A stretch of DNA of 64,000 nucleotides from Gossypium raimondii (taxonomy: Eukaryota > Streptophyta > Magnoliopsida > Malvales > Malvaceae), in contig NC_068572.1 of NCBI RefSeq assembly GCF_025698545.1, positions 310,001-374,000 on the forward strand. The letters are read 5' to 3'. The notes below the pieces were generated by a model that was not told the DNA's origin, made no database searches, and was given only the letters and a program-made list of their open reading frames with translations. How positions within the stretch are numbered: position 1 is the first letter of the stretch; each line of letters starts with the position of its first letter. Of the stretch, positions 12,573-25,505 are shown piece after piece. The translations under genes and the position numbers were made by a program.

Positions 12573-15500
12573 ATGTTATCTGAGTTAGATAGGAGACCAA
12601 TGATAGGAAGTAGTGAAGGATCATTTGGGGATGATTTAGAGAAAGAGATAGGATTATTGCTCCGTGAACAGCATAGTAGGCAAGATGCTGATGATCTTGA
12701 ACGCGAGCTGAACTTGTATAGAAGTGGCTCTGCTCCTCCTACCGTGGAGGGTTCACTGAGTGCGGTTGGCGGTTTGTTTGGGGGTGCCACCTCCTCCGCT
12801 GGTACTGGTGGTGGTTTTTCAGCCTCCGCCTTTTCAGCTTTTGCTGGAGTTAAAAATGGAAATGGATTTGCATCTGAGGAAGAACTTAGGTCTGATCCAG
12901 CTTATCATTCATACTATTACTCGAATGTGAATCTCAACCCGAGGCTCCCACCTCCTTTGCTTTCAAAGGAGGATTGGAAGTTTGCGCAGAGGTTGAAGGG
13001 AGAGGGTTTAGCTATAGGTGGGATTGGAGATAGGAGGAAGTTGAATAGGGCTGATAATGGTAGCAATAGGTCGTTGTTCTCGATGCCGCCTGGGTTTGAT
13101 ACCAGGAAACAAGAGAACGAAGTAGAGGCAGAGAAAGTGCATACCTCTGCAGACTGGGGTGGTGATGGACTGATTGGTTTGTCTGGTATAGGACTTGGAA
13201 GCAAACAGAAAAGCTTTGCCGAAATTTTTCAGGTGATAACCGATCCTTAGTTGATTTTAGACAGTCTGCCTTTTTTTTTTTTGTTGCTGATAATAATTTG
13301 CCTATTTGTGCAGTCTTCGATTGAAAAATACTCAGTGATGTATGTTTTAAATCATATCTGACTGACATAATTATTTCCCAATTTTGTGGTTCCCAAGGCT
13401 GTGATAGTACTATGTGCATACTTAGTAGGTGTATTTGTGATCAATCTTCTGTCGTGGTTCACGCATAGCTAGGTTTTTTAAGCTTTAAAGTATATCCAAG
13501 GTTAAAAAAATGCTACGAAAAATCTTGCTCGTTTAAGTTTTCAAGTTGTTCCTTGTTCCTTAACTTTCCATGCAACTATCAAGATCTTTCTGTTAATATT
13601 TCAGAAACTTCTGGACCTTTACCTTCTTTCTTTTGTGCAGTGATCTAATATCTAAAATCCTTGCAGGATGATTTGGGACACACTGCTCCAGTCGCTAGGA
13701 TACCATCTCGTCCTGCGAGTCGTAATGCTTTTGATGAGAACTTTGAGAATGTAGGTTCTGCTGAATCTGAGCTCGCTCATTTGCGGCGACAACTTACTTC
13801 TGCAGATCCTTTAAGGTCAAGTGCAAGTGGTCAGGCTGTCCATAACATCGGGCCACCTTCTTCATACACCTATGCTGCTGCTGTAGGTGCTTCTATGTCT
13901 AGGAGTACCACTCCTGATCCCCAACTCGTAGCTAGGGCTTCTAGTCCTTGCCTGACACCAATTGGTGGAGGGAGAGTTGGCAACTCAGAGAAAAGAAACA
14001 TAAATAGTCCAAGCACATTTAGTGGCATCACATCTGGTGTCAACGGATCTGATGATCTTGTTGCTGCTTTATCAGGCATGAACTTGTCATCAAATCATGG
14101 GATAGATGAAGATAATCAGTTAGCATCACAGATTGAACAAGATGTTGAGAATCACCAGAATTATCTGTTTGGTTTGCAAGATGGTCAGGATCATATCAAA
14201 CAGCAGGCATACTTGAAGAAACCAGAACCTGGCCATTTACATATGCCTTCAGTTAAGAGTAATGGAATTAGATCGGACCTGAAAAGCCCTTCCTTGCTTT
14301 CTGATAGGCAAGCTGTGCTCCAGAAATCTGCTGTTCCCTCAAACAATTCTTACTTGAAAGGATCACCCGCTTCCACACTTAATGGCAGTGGCAGCTTACC
14401 TGCTCAATATCAGCATGGTGATGGTGCAAATGCATCATTTCCAAACTATGGGTTAAGTGGTTACTCTTTAAATCCTGCTTTGGCCAATATGGTGCCCAGC
14501 CAACTTGGATCTGGGAATTTGCCACCATTGTTTGAAAATGTTGCTGCTGCATCAGCTATGGCAGTCCCTGGAATGGACTCCAGACTGCTTGGGGGAGCTT
14601 TTGGTTCTGGACAGAACATTTCAAATGCTGCATCTGAGTCCCATAATCTTGGTAGAGTTGGAAGCCAAATAGCTGGAAATGCTCTGAACGCACCTTTCAT
14701 TGATCCTTTGTATCTTCAGTATTTAAGGACTTCTGATTATGCTGCAGCACAGCAGGCAGCTCTTAATGACCCCACTATGGATAGAAATTTCCTTGGTAAT
14801 TCATACATGAACTTGCTTGAGCTTCAAAAAGCTTATCTCGGAGCTCTGCTATCACCTCAAAAATCCCAATATGTTCCATTGGGTGCTAAATCTAGTAGTT
14901 CAAATCTCCATGGCTTTTATGGAAATACCACCTTTGGAGCTGGCATGGCTTATCCTGGAAGTCCCTTAGCAAATGCTGTTCTTCCAAATTCTCCAGTTGG
15001 ACCCGGTAGTCCTATCAGACACACTGACCTGAACATGCGTTTTCCATCTGGGATGAGGAATCTAGCTGGGAGTGTAATGGGACCCTGGCATTTGGATTCA
15101 GGATGTAATATTGATGAAAGCTTTTCCTCCTCCCTACTTGAAGAGTTTAAGGGCAATAAGACGAAGTGTTTTGAACTTTCAGAAATTGCTGGTCACGTTG
15201 TTGAGTTCAGGTATTCTTGTATCCTAATCATGTTTTATGTTGTCATACTGTCATATCCTGACATTTTTATGCTTTTGATGAGCAGTGCGGATCAATATGG
15301 CAGCAGGTTTATTCAGCAAAAACTTGAAACAGCCACAACTGAAGAGAAAACTATGGTTTATGAGGAAATCATGCCTCAAGCTCTTGCTTTGATGACTGAT
15401 GTTTTTGGTAATTATGTTATTCAAAAGGTATCTGCTTCTTAATCTGTTCCTTATCTGCTTAGTCTTACAATTTTATTTTTTATTGTTTTTACCAAATGAA

Positions 15501-17899
15501 ATCTTAAATTTGTACAGTTTTTTGAACACGGACTTCCAAGTCAGAGAAGGGAACTTGCTGGCAAGCTTTTTGGTCATGTATTAACTCTTGGTCTGCAAAT
15601 GTATGGATGTCGGGTGATCCAGAAGGTATTAGCAAATATTATTGCTATTTTATTGGACTTCATTTTGTGTATTTTTTTCTTATTTGGTTCGCTTATAATC
15701 ATCTAGTTGCTTGTTGATTCTTATCATTTATCAACCTCCTCATAATTGCTGTTTCTTGACAATTTACGTGTTTCTTTCTAAATGACCCCAGCATGGTTTT
15801 GTATTTGACAAGTGAAAATGTGCCTTAGTGTGATAGAGTTTTACTTCGCTTTTCATGCAGAATTGATCCAAATCTTTATGTTTAGTTTGTAAATATGTGC
15901 TAATATATATGCTTTAATAATTGAGCTTTACTCTCTCATCGCCTTAACTTGTTTTGTTTTATAGATTTCTTAGTGTTCATACTAATTGATATTATTCTGG
16001 ATGGTTACACCAAGAATACTGCCTTGCATTCTGACAATTATGTATGATTTGTTTGACATTCAAGGCCATAGAAGTTGTCGATCTGGATCAGAAGATTAAA
16101 ATGGTTCAAGAGCTTGATGGTAGTGTGATGCGTTGTGTACGTGATCAGAATGGCAACCATGTTATCCAAAAATGCATCGAATGTGTTCCTGAGGAAAATA
16201 TACAATTTATAGTTACAACATTTTTTGATCAAGTTGTGACCCTTTCTGCTCATCCATATGGGTGCCGAGTGATACAGGTCGAGAGCCTTTTTTCTTTTTC
16301 CTTTTTTGATTTTGTTTTGGCCTTTAGAACTACCTTGTAGAATGACCAATGTCTGTTCTGTATTTTTTTTTTCCGTTAACACTACAGAGAATATTGGAGC
16401 ACTGCAAGGACCCAAAAACACAGAGCAAGGTTATGGACGAGATTCTAGGATCTGTTAGCATGTTGGCCCAAGACCAGTATGGCAATTATGTTGTTCAGGT
16501 TGTGATTCTTTTCTGAAAACTTATATTTCGCATATTATAGGTTTTTTTTGTTGAAAAGTAATCAATCAATGAAACCTTATGGAGGGTCTTCACCCTTGTT
16601 GCCTTTATGTCTATTAATACGCTTTCCATCTTTTTGGTGATATTTGTTGTTTATTTTTATAGTGTATCTTTCAATTTGTTTATGCTGTCTATAGTATCAC
16701 TTATACTGCTTGTTGCTTGAACCGACCTTTTTTATTCCCGTAACAGCATGTACTGGAGCATGGAAAGCCTCATGAGCGCTCAATTATAATTAAGGAGTTA
16801 GCTGGAAAGATTGTCCAGATGAGTCAACAGAAGTTTGCCTCTAATGTTGTTGAGAAGTGCTTAACTTTTGGCGGTCCTTCTGAACGTCAGTTATTGGTGA
16901 ATGAAATGCTTGGTTCTACTGATGAGAATGAACCTCTTCAGGTTTGGTCCATTTTGTGCTGAACTTTTATAACTTCCTTATCTCACTGATGTTTTGAGAT
17001 GTAATATGTCATGAAAAAACTGTGATCGGAACAGTCTTTCTAACATTGATTGCATGGTCTTCAAGAATTAGCTTTTTTATTTACCCTTCAGAATTCCATG
17101 TTACTTTACTGACTTCCATTTGTCTGTTTCAGGCAATGATGAAAGATCAGTTTGCAAATTATGTTGTTCAGAAAGTACTGGAGACTTGTGATGACCAGCA
17201 ACGTGAGCTGATCCTTTCTCGAATTAAGGTCCATTTAAATGCATTGAAGAAGTACACTTACGGAAAACATATTGTTGCGCGTGTAGAGAAACTTGTTGCT
17301 GCTGGAGGTACTGATACTTTTTTACCTTCTATGACCGCTTTATAGTTTATGTATATCTGTTCATGCATGGTGCTAGCAAGTTTCCTAGAGCTGAAATTAT
17401 CCGGTCACTTAAAAAATACGGGTTCCACAACAATTTCACAGGCTCTACACAATTCAAGATTGTGATTGGTTCATTGCATTATAGTAATTGTAGAAGATAT
17501 ACTTTCACGGCATGTTTTCAAGTATCTTTTCATGAAGTTGCCTTTTAACCTCTTTCTGCATTAGTAATAGGCACACTTTTGCAGGCAGAGTTTTCGTACT
17601 TCCCTGTTTACTTTTTTAATACATTGCTTTGAGCGTTTTAGAAAGTGAAACAGGCTCATAAACCACATTTTTATGATGATGAAACCGTGGGAATTTGAGC
17701 TAAAGGGGCATATATATGGCTGTTGAAATGACATGATTCCTATTATCGGATGTTGAACTATTATACCAATATTCACCTTTCTGTTTGGTCAAGTTCAAAT
17801 TTGATCCATTTTCCAGTGTTGAAACCTTCTAATAGGCGATATTGCATTTTTTTTTCAGAAAGGAGAATTGCTGCTCAATCTCCACACCCTACTGCTTAG
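12573..17899 (+). CDS. APUM2: Pumilio RNA-binding protein, APUM1/2/3 clade
   Basis: Nine coding exons: 12573-13232, 13667-15210, 15286-15427, 15518-15625, 16065-16277, 16388-16498, 16747-16941, 17133-17307, 17859-17899. They sum to 3189 nt, 1062 aa plus TAG, with all phases agreeing. The N-terminal half carries the plant NABP region ([41 protein letters not shown]). The Puf domain (about residues 715-1050) has eight repeats; the recognition helices read GSRFIQQ, GNYVIQK, GCRVIQK, GNHVIQK, GCRVIQR, GNYVVQH, ASNVVEK, ANYVVQK. By the Puf code that predicts binding to UGUANAUA-type elements in mRNA 3' UTRs, where Pumilio proteins repress translation and promote decay in the cytoplasm. All recognition residues are present. 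The protein is longer than Arabidopsis APUM2 (about 970 aa, from memory) through the low-complexity middle. The symbol names the closest clade, not a proven one-to-one ortholog. Confidence 0.95.
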
Positions 17900-18340
17900 T
17901 TGGTGTAGGAAATAATGTGTTTGTACAGCTAACAGAAGCTATTACGAGAGCTTCCCCTATCTTAGAGCTATGCTTCTACCTATCTTTTTAGACAGGTAAG
18001 ATCTGTATGGAAATAAAAGAAGTTGTTGCTTGTACCGGAAACTGTACATTTTGTAGCTTAAGATTGTATACATAGAATCGAGCAAACCCGAGGTTTCTGT
18101 TGTCGGACACAACAGAATGCTACATGCAGAGGAGATCGAATGATTATACGAGTTTTTAAGGGTGTAAAAATTTAAAAAATGGTGAGTTTAGTTTATATGA
18201 TAACCGCCACTGTACAAAATGTTGGCTTGTGGAGAGCTGTTGATGTTTAGGTGAGGCCACTGGTTTTTCCCCCCCTCAATGTATGCTTTAATGACATTTA
18301 CTCTTTTTTTCCCTTTAAATGCACTTTGTTTCTTGTTGCC
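17900..18340 (+). other. Putative 3' UTR of the Pumilio gene
   Basis: Follows the TAG directly; several AATAAA-like hexamers (for example ATGGAAATAAAAG near 18010) could direct polyadenylation. I find no UGUANAUA element here, so no sign of self-regulation. Confidence 0.4.
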
Positions 18341-19700
18341 ATGAACTTGTTCACATCTTTGATGGATTTTATTTGATACTTTCTTTCCTAATGATCGAAG
18401 TTCGTTTTTTTACTTGCAAAGGCATAGAGCAACCGGCTACTATCATTATTACACTTGCACAAGATTGCAACAGTAATTGTAACTGTGAATCAATGTGATC
18501 CATTACACCACACAGCTTAATGGCTTTCTCAAAATGATTATACTGGTATAATCCCTTAAATAGTTGAAAGGGTTCCACAAATTGCTAGCACAGTCGAGTA
18601 TGTATAAGGATTAAGCTTGTCATTGAAGTTGTTTGTTGAGGGGAGGTTGACTTCTTTCAACGAAGTCTTAAAAAGTGTCATTTTCCCGGAATTGATGGAC
18701 TCTCAATGGGATAATTCTGGTTATTGGGGATTTATCTCTAGACCCTAAAGAGAGCTCAGTGCTTGGACAACTTGTTTACATAGGAAGTGTGTTTTGTTGG
18801 ATCGGACTGTGGTGGTACATTGCTGCATACCAAGGGAATATATACATTCACGCTTGGTAGGTTGAAACTGAACTTATAGCATACAAGGCATCCACCCTGA
18901 AAGATTTCGTGTATGTTATTAGTTGGGCGATAAGTCCCTTCCAATAGTAAATTGCCATATTTTTTGATGGGTGATCATGCGTCAAGGCATTCACGCTTTT
19001 GTGAGGTGCACTTTAGGGGCTTTTTCAAGCATTTGGTTCGTTGAGGGGTTCGTTTTGCTCTTGACAGAAATGTTAAAATCTTCCTTAAAAGCCTTCAACA
19101 CAGTTATACTTGAAGAAGAACGTAAAAGCTTGATCATCATACGAGCCGCAGCTAGCATAACCAGCAATCAGACGATAAGATGAAGCAGACATGAAACATC
19201 TAAATGAGGCATCCCATTGGCGCAATCTAAATATAGCATACAATATCAATAAGGCTAAGTACCTAGAAGCTCGTCTGATCTCTGCAATCAGAGCAAGGTC
19301 CAATCTTACAAATTCTAAACCCATCAAAGATTAAAATCTGCAGTAATTGCCAACAGATTTGTTGCCGAGTTACTATTTTCTTCCTATTCTAGTTTGACGA
19401 TGATATACTGACCCAATCACTCTCTAACACATATTCTTTCCGGCAACTGGATGGACACAAGCATTCATTCTTGATAAGAATTTATTTTGAAGCAAAGCTT
19501 GGATCTTTAATGGACCAAGATAAGGACAAATAGAAGGCCTTGTACAGGCATATCTTGGAAATTGAAGCCCATGGCCGGCATCCTTGGTGTCAATACAATG
19601 ACCAAACTTTCCATTTAGGAAAAAATTATGAATAAAATGAGGGCATTTTAGTATTTTTGGTTTTCATTTGTTTCTGTCTAAAGGGACGAGCTTTTTGAAC
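18341..19700. other. Intergenic region between Pumilio and DnaJ genes, nothing identified
   Basis: Both strands have short open frames only. The stretch at 18600-18960 reads in places like eroded coding sequence but I could not match it to a family. The higher GC of 19080-19330 suggests former coding sequence; a minus-strand frame of 80 codons there has no motif I recognise. Confidence 0.35.
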
Positions 19701-19848
19701 CATCGATGTAGTTTATCCTCAGAAACAATGGTTCAGTTCCACGCCATTCACCTCCCACCACAACTATTACAACCCAATTTCAAAGTTTTGCAGCCAAAAA
19801 TTCTAACTTTTATGATTATCAAACACACTACAAAATTGGGATTAATTC

Positions 19849-21877
19849 ATGAATACTCATGGATTGTTTCGTTCTTTAACACCAGATTCTCTTCTTTTTC
19901 CCCCCCACTTTTCTTCTAGATCATTCCTCATTCTTCAAAAGCAAGCAAATTTGTCAATACCCAGTTTTAGATATTGCCGAGGTAGTGGCTTTGGCTTTAG
20001 TCCGAGACAATTTGCACCAGTTCTTTTCAGGTATTATAAAAAAAGAAACAGTCGTACCCTTTTGAGAGCGAGCTGGAGAGAGTCTCCTTATGAAGTTTTG
20101 GGTGTCTCTCCTTCTGCAACTCCTGATGAAATCAAAAGGGCTTATAGGAAACTTGCTTTGAAGTATCATCCTGATGTCAACAAAGAGGTCATTTCTGTTA
20201 AACACACATTAAAATTCCCATTTTCCTGTATTTTTGGCTCATATTTTTTTCTTAATTTCAACAAATGGAGCAAAGGCCTATCACCACATAGTCATTGCAT
20301 ATTGAACAAATTGGATTTTGTTTTATGTTCTGGTTAGCAAATGGTTTTTGTAATTTCTTGCTTTGCAACAATTTCCCATGTAATAGTCAGCAAGTTCTCG
20401 TATTATATGCCATGTACTATTGTTGAACAATCTTGTTAGTGTAGGTTTTCAGATTTTAAACATAAAACAATGGCTGTCCAGGAACTAGAAAATCCATTGC
20501 TTTGAGAAGATATTGGCTTTGTCAAATTAGCGAATCATATAATTAAGACTTCATAACCGATTGAAAGCAATGTTTATTATATAATAGTTTCAAGGTTGTT
20601 GTTTGTGCATTTCCATCAGTGTTCCTTCATAGTTGGATTAACTTTAAGCCTGCTTCCTTTCTGCATTTGCTTTTCGAAGCCTTTTTGCTTTGGTTTTATG
20701 TTTACGGCTTTGGTGTACTGAGCGAATTCTGGTATACAGGCAAATGCACAAGAGAAATTTATGAGGATTAAGCATGCATATAATACATTACTGAACTCTG
20801 AATCTCGGAGAAGATACAACCCTGGAAACCGAACATCTGATTTTTCATACTCAAGAACTCAACGAAGCCAAAGCCCGAATACCCAAGAGGAAGAATTCTA
20901 TGGATTTGGTAACAACCTCTACACTTGCTAGAAGCAAATTAATTACTTTTAGTCCTAAAGGATTTATATTCTTATGGTGCTTGTCCAATGTATACGGCTT
21001 TGAAGTGTTCGCAATTCATTTTTATTTCTTAGCTAGAAGATCACCATTTCAATATGTTCTCACTGTATGGAAGATGCTTGTGGCCCATGCCATGCATTGT
21101 GTCGGATATTGTAGTGGCACATCTCATACTTTCAACCGTTTTAACCTATCTTTTTACGACCATCTAACTACCAATGAAAGGATCCTTAAAATTTATATGT
21201 TTTATTATATTTATAGGAGTTAGGTTTATTTCTGTTATTCTTATACTTAAACGCTTCGTGCTGCAGGTAATTTTTTGAGGGATGTTCAAATTACGCTAGG
21301 TAGATTTGTACTCTCTGTTGAGATTGTGAGAAGGATAAGATAAAATTGCATCATTTTCTTAATCTTGTCTAGCATCTGTTTTATCTTTTCCCTACAAGTG
21401 TCAAGTAATACCCCATTTCTCTATATCACTCATATTTTGATTTGTGTTGCAGAGGACTTCTTTAGAGACCTTCAAGAAGAATTTCAGAATTGGGAAGCAA
21501 GTGCATCTTCACAAGAAAAGCCGAAAAGCTTGTGGGAGGAATTAGCGGTATGATGCCATTGTTTTTAGCAGTTCCAGCATATATGAAGAGCTTAATCACA
21601 CCCGTTCGACCTTTAGTTCATAATAAAGAATAGCTTTGATTAACTAGTTTGATTTCACCCTTGGCAGGCTATTGGAGAGGAATTTGTTGAATTTCTGGAG
21701 AAAGAGCTCAACATATCTGATGATGAATTCGAAGAAAACAACAGAAACGACTTCAGTAATTCCGAGAAAACTGGAAGCAGTTTTCGAAATGAAGCTAACA
21801 AGGGTAGCAGCATCGAGGAGAACATCGATGAAATAGAAGCTACTCTTGCTAAATTGAAAAAGGAGCTAGGGTTATAA
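19849..21877 (+). CDS. J-domain (DnaJ) co-chaperone, organelle-targeted, DJC73-like
   Basis: Four exons: 19849-20187, 20740-20908, 21453-21547, 21668-21877, joining to 813 nt (270 aa plus TAA). Residues of about 80-113 form a J domain: [19 protein letters not shown], then [14 protein letters not shown] with the HPD tripeptide that stimulates Hsp70 ATPase; the domain continues in exon 2 ([17 protein letters not shown]). The preceding 75 residues are rich in Ser, Arg and Phe with few acids, as in a chloroplast or mitochondrial transit peptide. The C-terminus is acidic and ends in a short coiled-coil-like segment ([18 protein letters not shown]). Length and layout fit Arabidopsis At5g59610 (about 268 aa, from memory). 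The chosen ATG has an in-frame TAA six bases upstream, so it is the first possible start in this frame, but a better-context ATG lies at 19728 in another frame. A 33-bp phase-neutral optional exon may exist at 21267-21299. Confidence 0.9.
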
Positions 21878-22641
21878 CAAAGGAAATGCAGCTTTTATAT
21901 TGCCTTGACAAAAAGTCGAGCTGTTTTGTGAGCTTACCATGCTGGAAAGTGAATTGCAATAACATTTCCGAAGTTCACATGCAAAAGAAACATCAATGTA
22001 CGATTTAGAAGCTCCAAGAAAGGGGAAGGTACTTCCATACCTACTTTTTCAGAATTGTGGAAAAAGGCTTTTTCTCCGACTTTTACTTGTTAATTCCTTT
22101 TTTTCAACCATTTCCATTTCTTGATAAACTGGTAGCATATAGCAGCATAGTGATTGACCATTGTATGCCATGGTTTGTTCCTAGCCACAATTTAGTAGTG
22201 TGATTATTTGTAATCCAAAAGCAAAATGCGTATTCTTATTGATTGATAATCTAAAAAGCAAATTAGGCCATTGGTACTGCTTGATTTCCCTTTCATATTC
22301 TATCTCTATATGCTTTGGAGATCCATAATTCTAACTGCTTGGTGATCGACTAGCTGTTTTTACAAAATCTTTTGATATGTTTTACTCAAAAGAATGCTGT
22401 GATACTTGTCTTTAGTTTAGCTCTAACACCTGCTTAGTGAACCCATACTGGTGGGACTTTATCAACTCTCGGTTCAACAGTGAAAACCGGGTTCAGTTCC
22501 AGGCTGTTGAGGCAACTTTGCTCAGAAAGTTCGATTTCATGGTTATAAGGAGTTGAACACCATCTAAAACTTGAAGGAAGTATCTTAAAACTAGGACTTT
22601 AATTTGATATATTGCTTTCAAGTTGTTTCCGTGGTTCTACA
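21878..22641 (+). other. DnaJ 3' flank and intergenic spacer
   Basis: Probable 3' UTR of the DnaJ gene in the first 200-300 bases; nothing further recognised before the lectin-kinase fragment. Confidence 0.35.
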
Positions 22642-23218
22642 ATGGCTGCTGATACTTTTCTGGCTGTGATTTATGTGGTCATTGCTGAAGATCCTGACCA
22701 CTTCATTTATAATAATGGCTTCCATGATCCTTATTTGCACCTTTATGGACTAACCAGTATCTACTCCAATGGTCTATTGCAGCTCACCAACACTTGAAAA
22801 CTAGCAGTTGCTCATGCATTTTATCCATCTCCAATACACCCCAAATTCATCTCGATCTTGTTCGTAGCGGCCATGGCAAAGCCTTTGTCATCTCTCAATC
22901 TGTAGATTTCAGCCATGCTAATGCAAAGCCAATATGTAGGACTCTTTAATACCACAAACAATGGAAATTCTTCAAATCGTATCTTTGCAGTTGAGTTCAA
23001 TACTAAGCAGAGTATTGACATAGAGGATATAGATGAAAAGCATGAAGGAATTGATGTGAATGGCTTCAAATCCATACCAGCAACATGTTTTTCCATTGAA
23101 GAAAGGAATAATAAGCTTGGAGCTCATCAATGTACATCCAACACAGGCTTGGGTAGATTACAATGATGGAGAACAACTACTCACTGTAAACTTGGAACCA
23201 ACCACAAGCATTCCATGA
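22642..23218 (+). pseudogene. L-type lectin receptor kinase pseudogene (lectin-domain fragment)
   Basis: Pieces of a legume-lectin ectodomain appear in order and on one strand. From 22642: a signal-like start, then DHFIYNNGF and SNGLLQLTN, the conserved opening of LecRK lectin domains. After an in-frame TGA at 22795-22797 (Arg CGA is plausible there) comes HAFYPSPIH. About 40 codons are missing before SGHGKAFVI (GGHGIAFVI in relatives). From about 22921 in a third frame: QYVGLFNTTNNGNSSNRIFA, AVEFNTKQ, DIDEKHEGIDVNG. A last piece reads QAWVDYNDGEQLLTVNLEP at about 23143-23200. At least three frame changes; no transmembrane or kinase part follows. Arabidopsis has LecRK genes in the corresponding block (At5g59260/At5g59270, from memory). 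Confidence 0.85.
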
Positions 23219-23458
23219 ATTCAATTACTTTAATTACTCTTTAGCTTGGGAAAAGCTTCAAATTTGAACATCTGTGTAAAAAAAAAAAAACTTAAGGCTG
23301 AAGATTTTAAGATTGGAAAATTGATATTCAAATTTCAATAAAATATGCAATTGATGGCACGGGTTACAAATCACAACATCGAACAACAAGACCCAACTTG
23401 CTATTTCGACTAAACATTACCAAAGCTCCCCTAATTACAAACCTAAACCCTAAATCAT

Positions 23459-23935
<477 letters not shown>

Positions 23936-23974
23936 TTACTTATAATGAAGGGTTCAAATGAAGAGAAGTATTGG

Positions 23975-23982
23975 CGCGGATA
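23975..23982 (-). promoter_or_regulatory. Histone octamer (OCT)-like element of H4 copy 1
   Basis: CGCGGATA on the plus strand differs by one base from the plant histone-gene octamer CGCGGATC, which acts in S-phase expression in either orientation. It lies in a block conserved with copy 2. Confidence 0.55.
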
Positions 23983-24264
23983 GGTGACCTGGATTATTAC
24001 CAATTACTTTAAGCGCTTTTCCTTTTTTTTTTTTTGTTTGGGTTAAATCCAAGAAGCATCCCTAAACTATCATTCAGATTCTAAACTAGTCCCCATAATT
24101 TCAAAAATGTTTTCAATTGAATCCTATTGCATCAATCAGGTCCTATTCGATAGTATAGCCATCATTTTTAAGTGTTAAAAGCCGGTTTTAATTTGAAATA
24201 GAGTATTTTTAAAACACAAAAATCAAATTACAAATATATGTATACTTGTCACATTACTGTCATT

Positions 24265-24561
24265 TAGTGAGACAGGTGAGATCAATCAAGAGCATTTCTC
24301 GAAGTTTGAGAGCAATAACTAAGGCATGGTTGCGGCTACTGAATCATGGATCCAAGAGATGATAGAAAGAGTTATAATAGAAGGTGGAGATGAACAAGAT
24401 TGCGTGATACCTTTGGAGGAAGTCGAGGTTGGTTCTGAAGCTTCTCGGATGCCAGGTTCTCATATCTTTCATGGTGATTGCCATGGCTGCAACAATGTCA
24501 TTTTCCAAAGCATGCTCAATGCCTGTGGATTGAAATGTTTTTGTAATACAGAATTCAGATG
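24265..24561 (+). pseudogene. RING-H2 gene relic, copy 0
   Basis: An internal piece of the cluster's RING-H2 gene. It starts in GAGATCAATCAAGAGC, equivalent to 25210 in copy 1, and runs through MVAATESWIQEMIERV to the RING. The second zinc ligand is lost (CVIPLEE in place of CMICLEE), the third is Gly (PGSHIFH in place of PCSHVFH), and after HGDC the sequence changes to unrelated DNA, so the last two cysteines are absent. It cannot fold as a zinc RING. It lies just beyond the promoter of H4 copy 1. Confidence 0.8.
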
Positions 24562-24793
24562 AAGAGAAGTTTATTACACACAGTAAACATAAATTTATAA
24601 CTTTTACTTCCTCTACAAGGAGTAGAAAAAAATATTGGATTATCTGATAAATCAAATGGATAAGTAGTTGCAGAATTGTAATTCCTAGTAAACATGGGAT
24701 TCCTTGCTCTTTATAAATAAATATCAATACAAGAATCGGAAAATCGAATTGGGATAGTTAAGTTAAAGCTTTGTTTCTCTTCAAGTTTCTTTA

Positions 24794-25505
24794 ATGGCAT
24801 CGGCTTCAATTTTATACCCGTCCAATGTGATTTCCCACCATGTTCACCATCACGGGTTGATACAACAGAAGCGTCCTTTACCTCCTCGTCACATCCAAAT
24901 CAAGTTAATCGTAGACATCAATCTCCTCCGCCATGATCTGATAATAGATAATTACACCAACTGTTTTTCTGTATAACAAACTCTTCGTTTTAGTCTCAAC
25001 ATCTTGCAAAACCGCAACAACCTTCATGAACTTCTTGCTTCGGCATTTACAAGACTCAGAATCGACATGCCCTCTACTTTTTACAACACCCTCGTTCAAG
25101 AAATCATGGGATGTGGAGTTGGAATTGCAAACAGGACATTTGACAGTGCATGGTATTGTAAAGTCATGTATTTACATTCAACGATACAAGCATTGTTGGT
25201 GGAATCTGAGATCAACCAAGAGACTTTGATGAGTAGAGCTTTGGCGGAATCGAGGTCAGAGTTTGAGAGGATTAACAATGGCATGGTTGCCGCTACCGAA
25301 TCATCGATCAAGGAGATGATAGAAAAAGTTAAAAGTAGAAGCTGGAGATGAAGAAAAGTGCATGATATGTTTGGAAGAAGTGGAGGTCGGATTTGAAGCA
25401 TCTCAGATGCCATGTTCTCATGTCTTTCACGATGATTGCATAAAAAAATGGCTGCAGCAAAGCTATTATTGTCCCATTTGCCGATTTGAGATGCCAGTTG
25501 ATTAA
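24794..25505 (+). pseudogene. RING-H2 (C3H2C3) protein gene, copy 1, broken in two places
   Basis: The longest copy. The frame opens at ATG 24794 (MASASILYPSNVISHHVHHH), meets TAA at 24974-24976, and continues in the same frame through HELLASAFTRLRI, GIANRTFDSAWYC and MVAATESSIKEMIEKV. One extra A in the run at 25331-25334 (copies 2 and 3 have AAA) shifts the frame; beyond it the RING reads CMICLEEVEVGFEASQMPCS, HVFHDDC, then WLQQSYYCPICRFEMPVD and stop. All eight C3H2C3 ligands are present: C-x2-C, C-x-H-x2-H-x2-C, C-x2-C. Such proteins are usually E3 ubiquitin ligases; the target is unknown and I do not recognise the N-terminal half. A short intron around the TAA is possible but no good splice sites are obvious, so either it is a young pseudogene or there are sequence errors. 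Confidence 0.8.

Noticed and set aside
13012-13419. Minus-strand open frame opposite Pumilio exon 1
   Set aside because: Antisense shadow of the coding exon; runs on into the intron.
18600-19330. Possible decayed copia-like or other coding sequence
   Set aside because: A few words such as ETELIAYKAS hint at an RNase H-like end, but no catalytic motif can be followed on either strand.
24974-24976. Treating the TAA in RING copy 1 as part of a short intron
   Set aside because: No matching donor and acceptor of good quality flank it, and the frame continues across it unchanged; decay is simpler.
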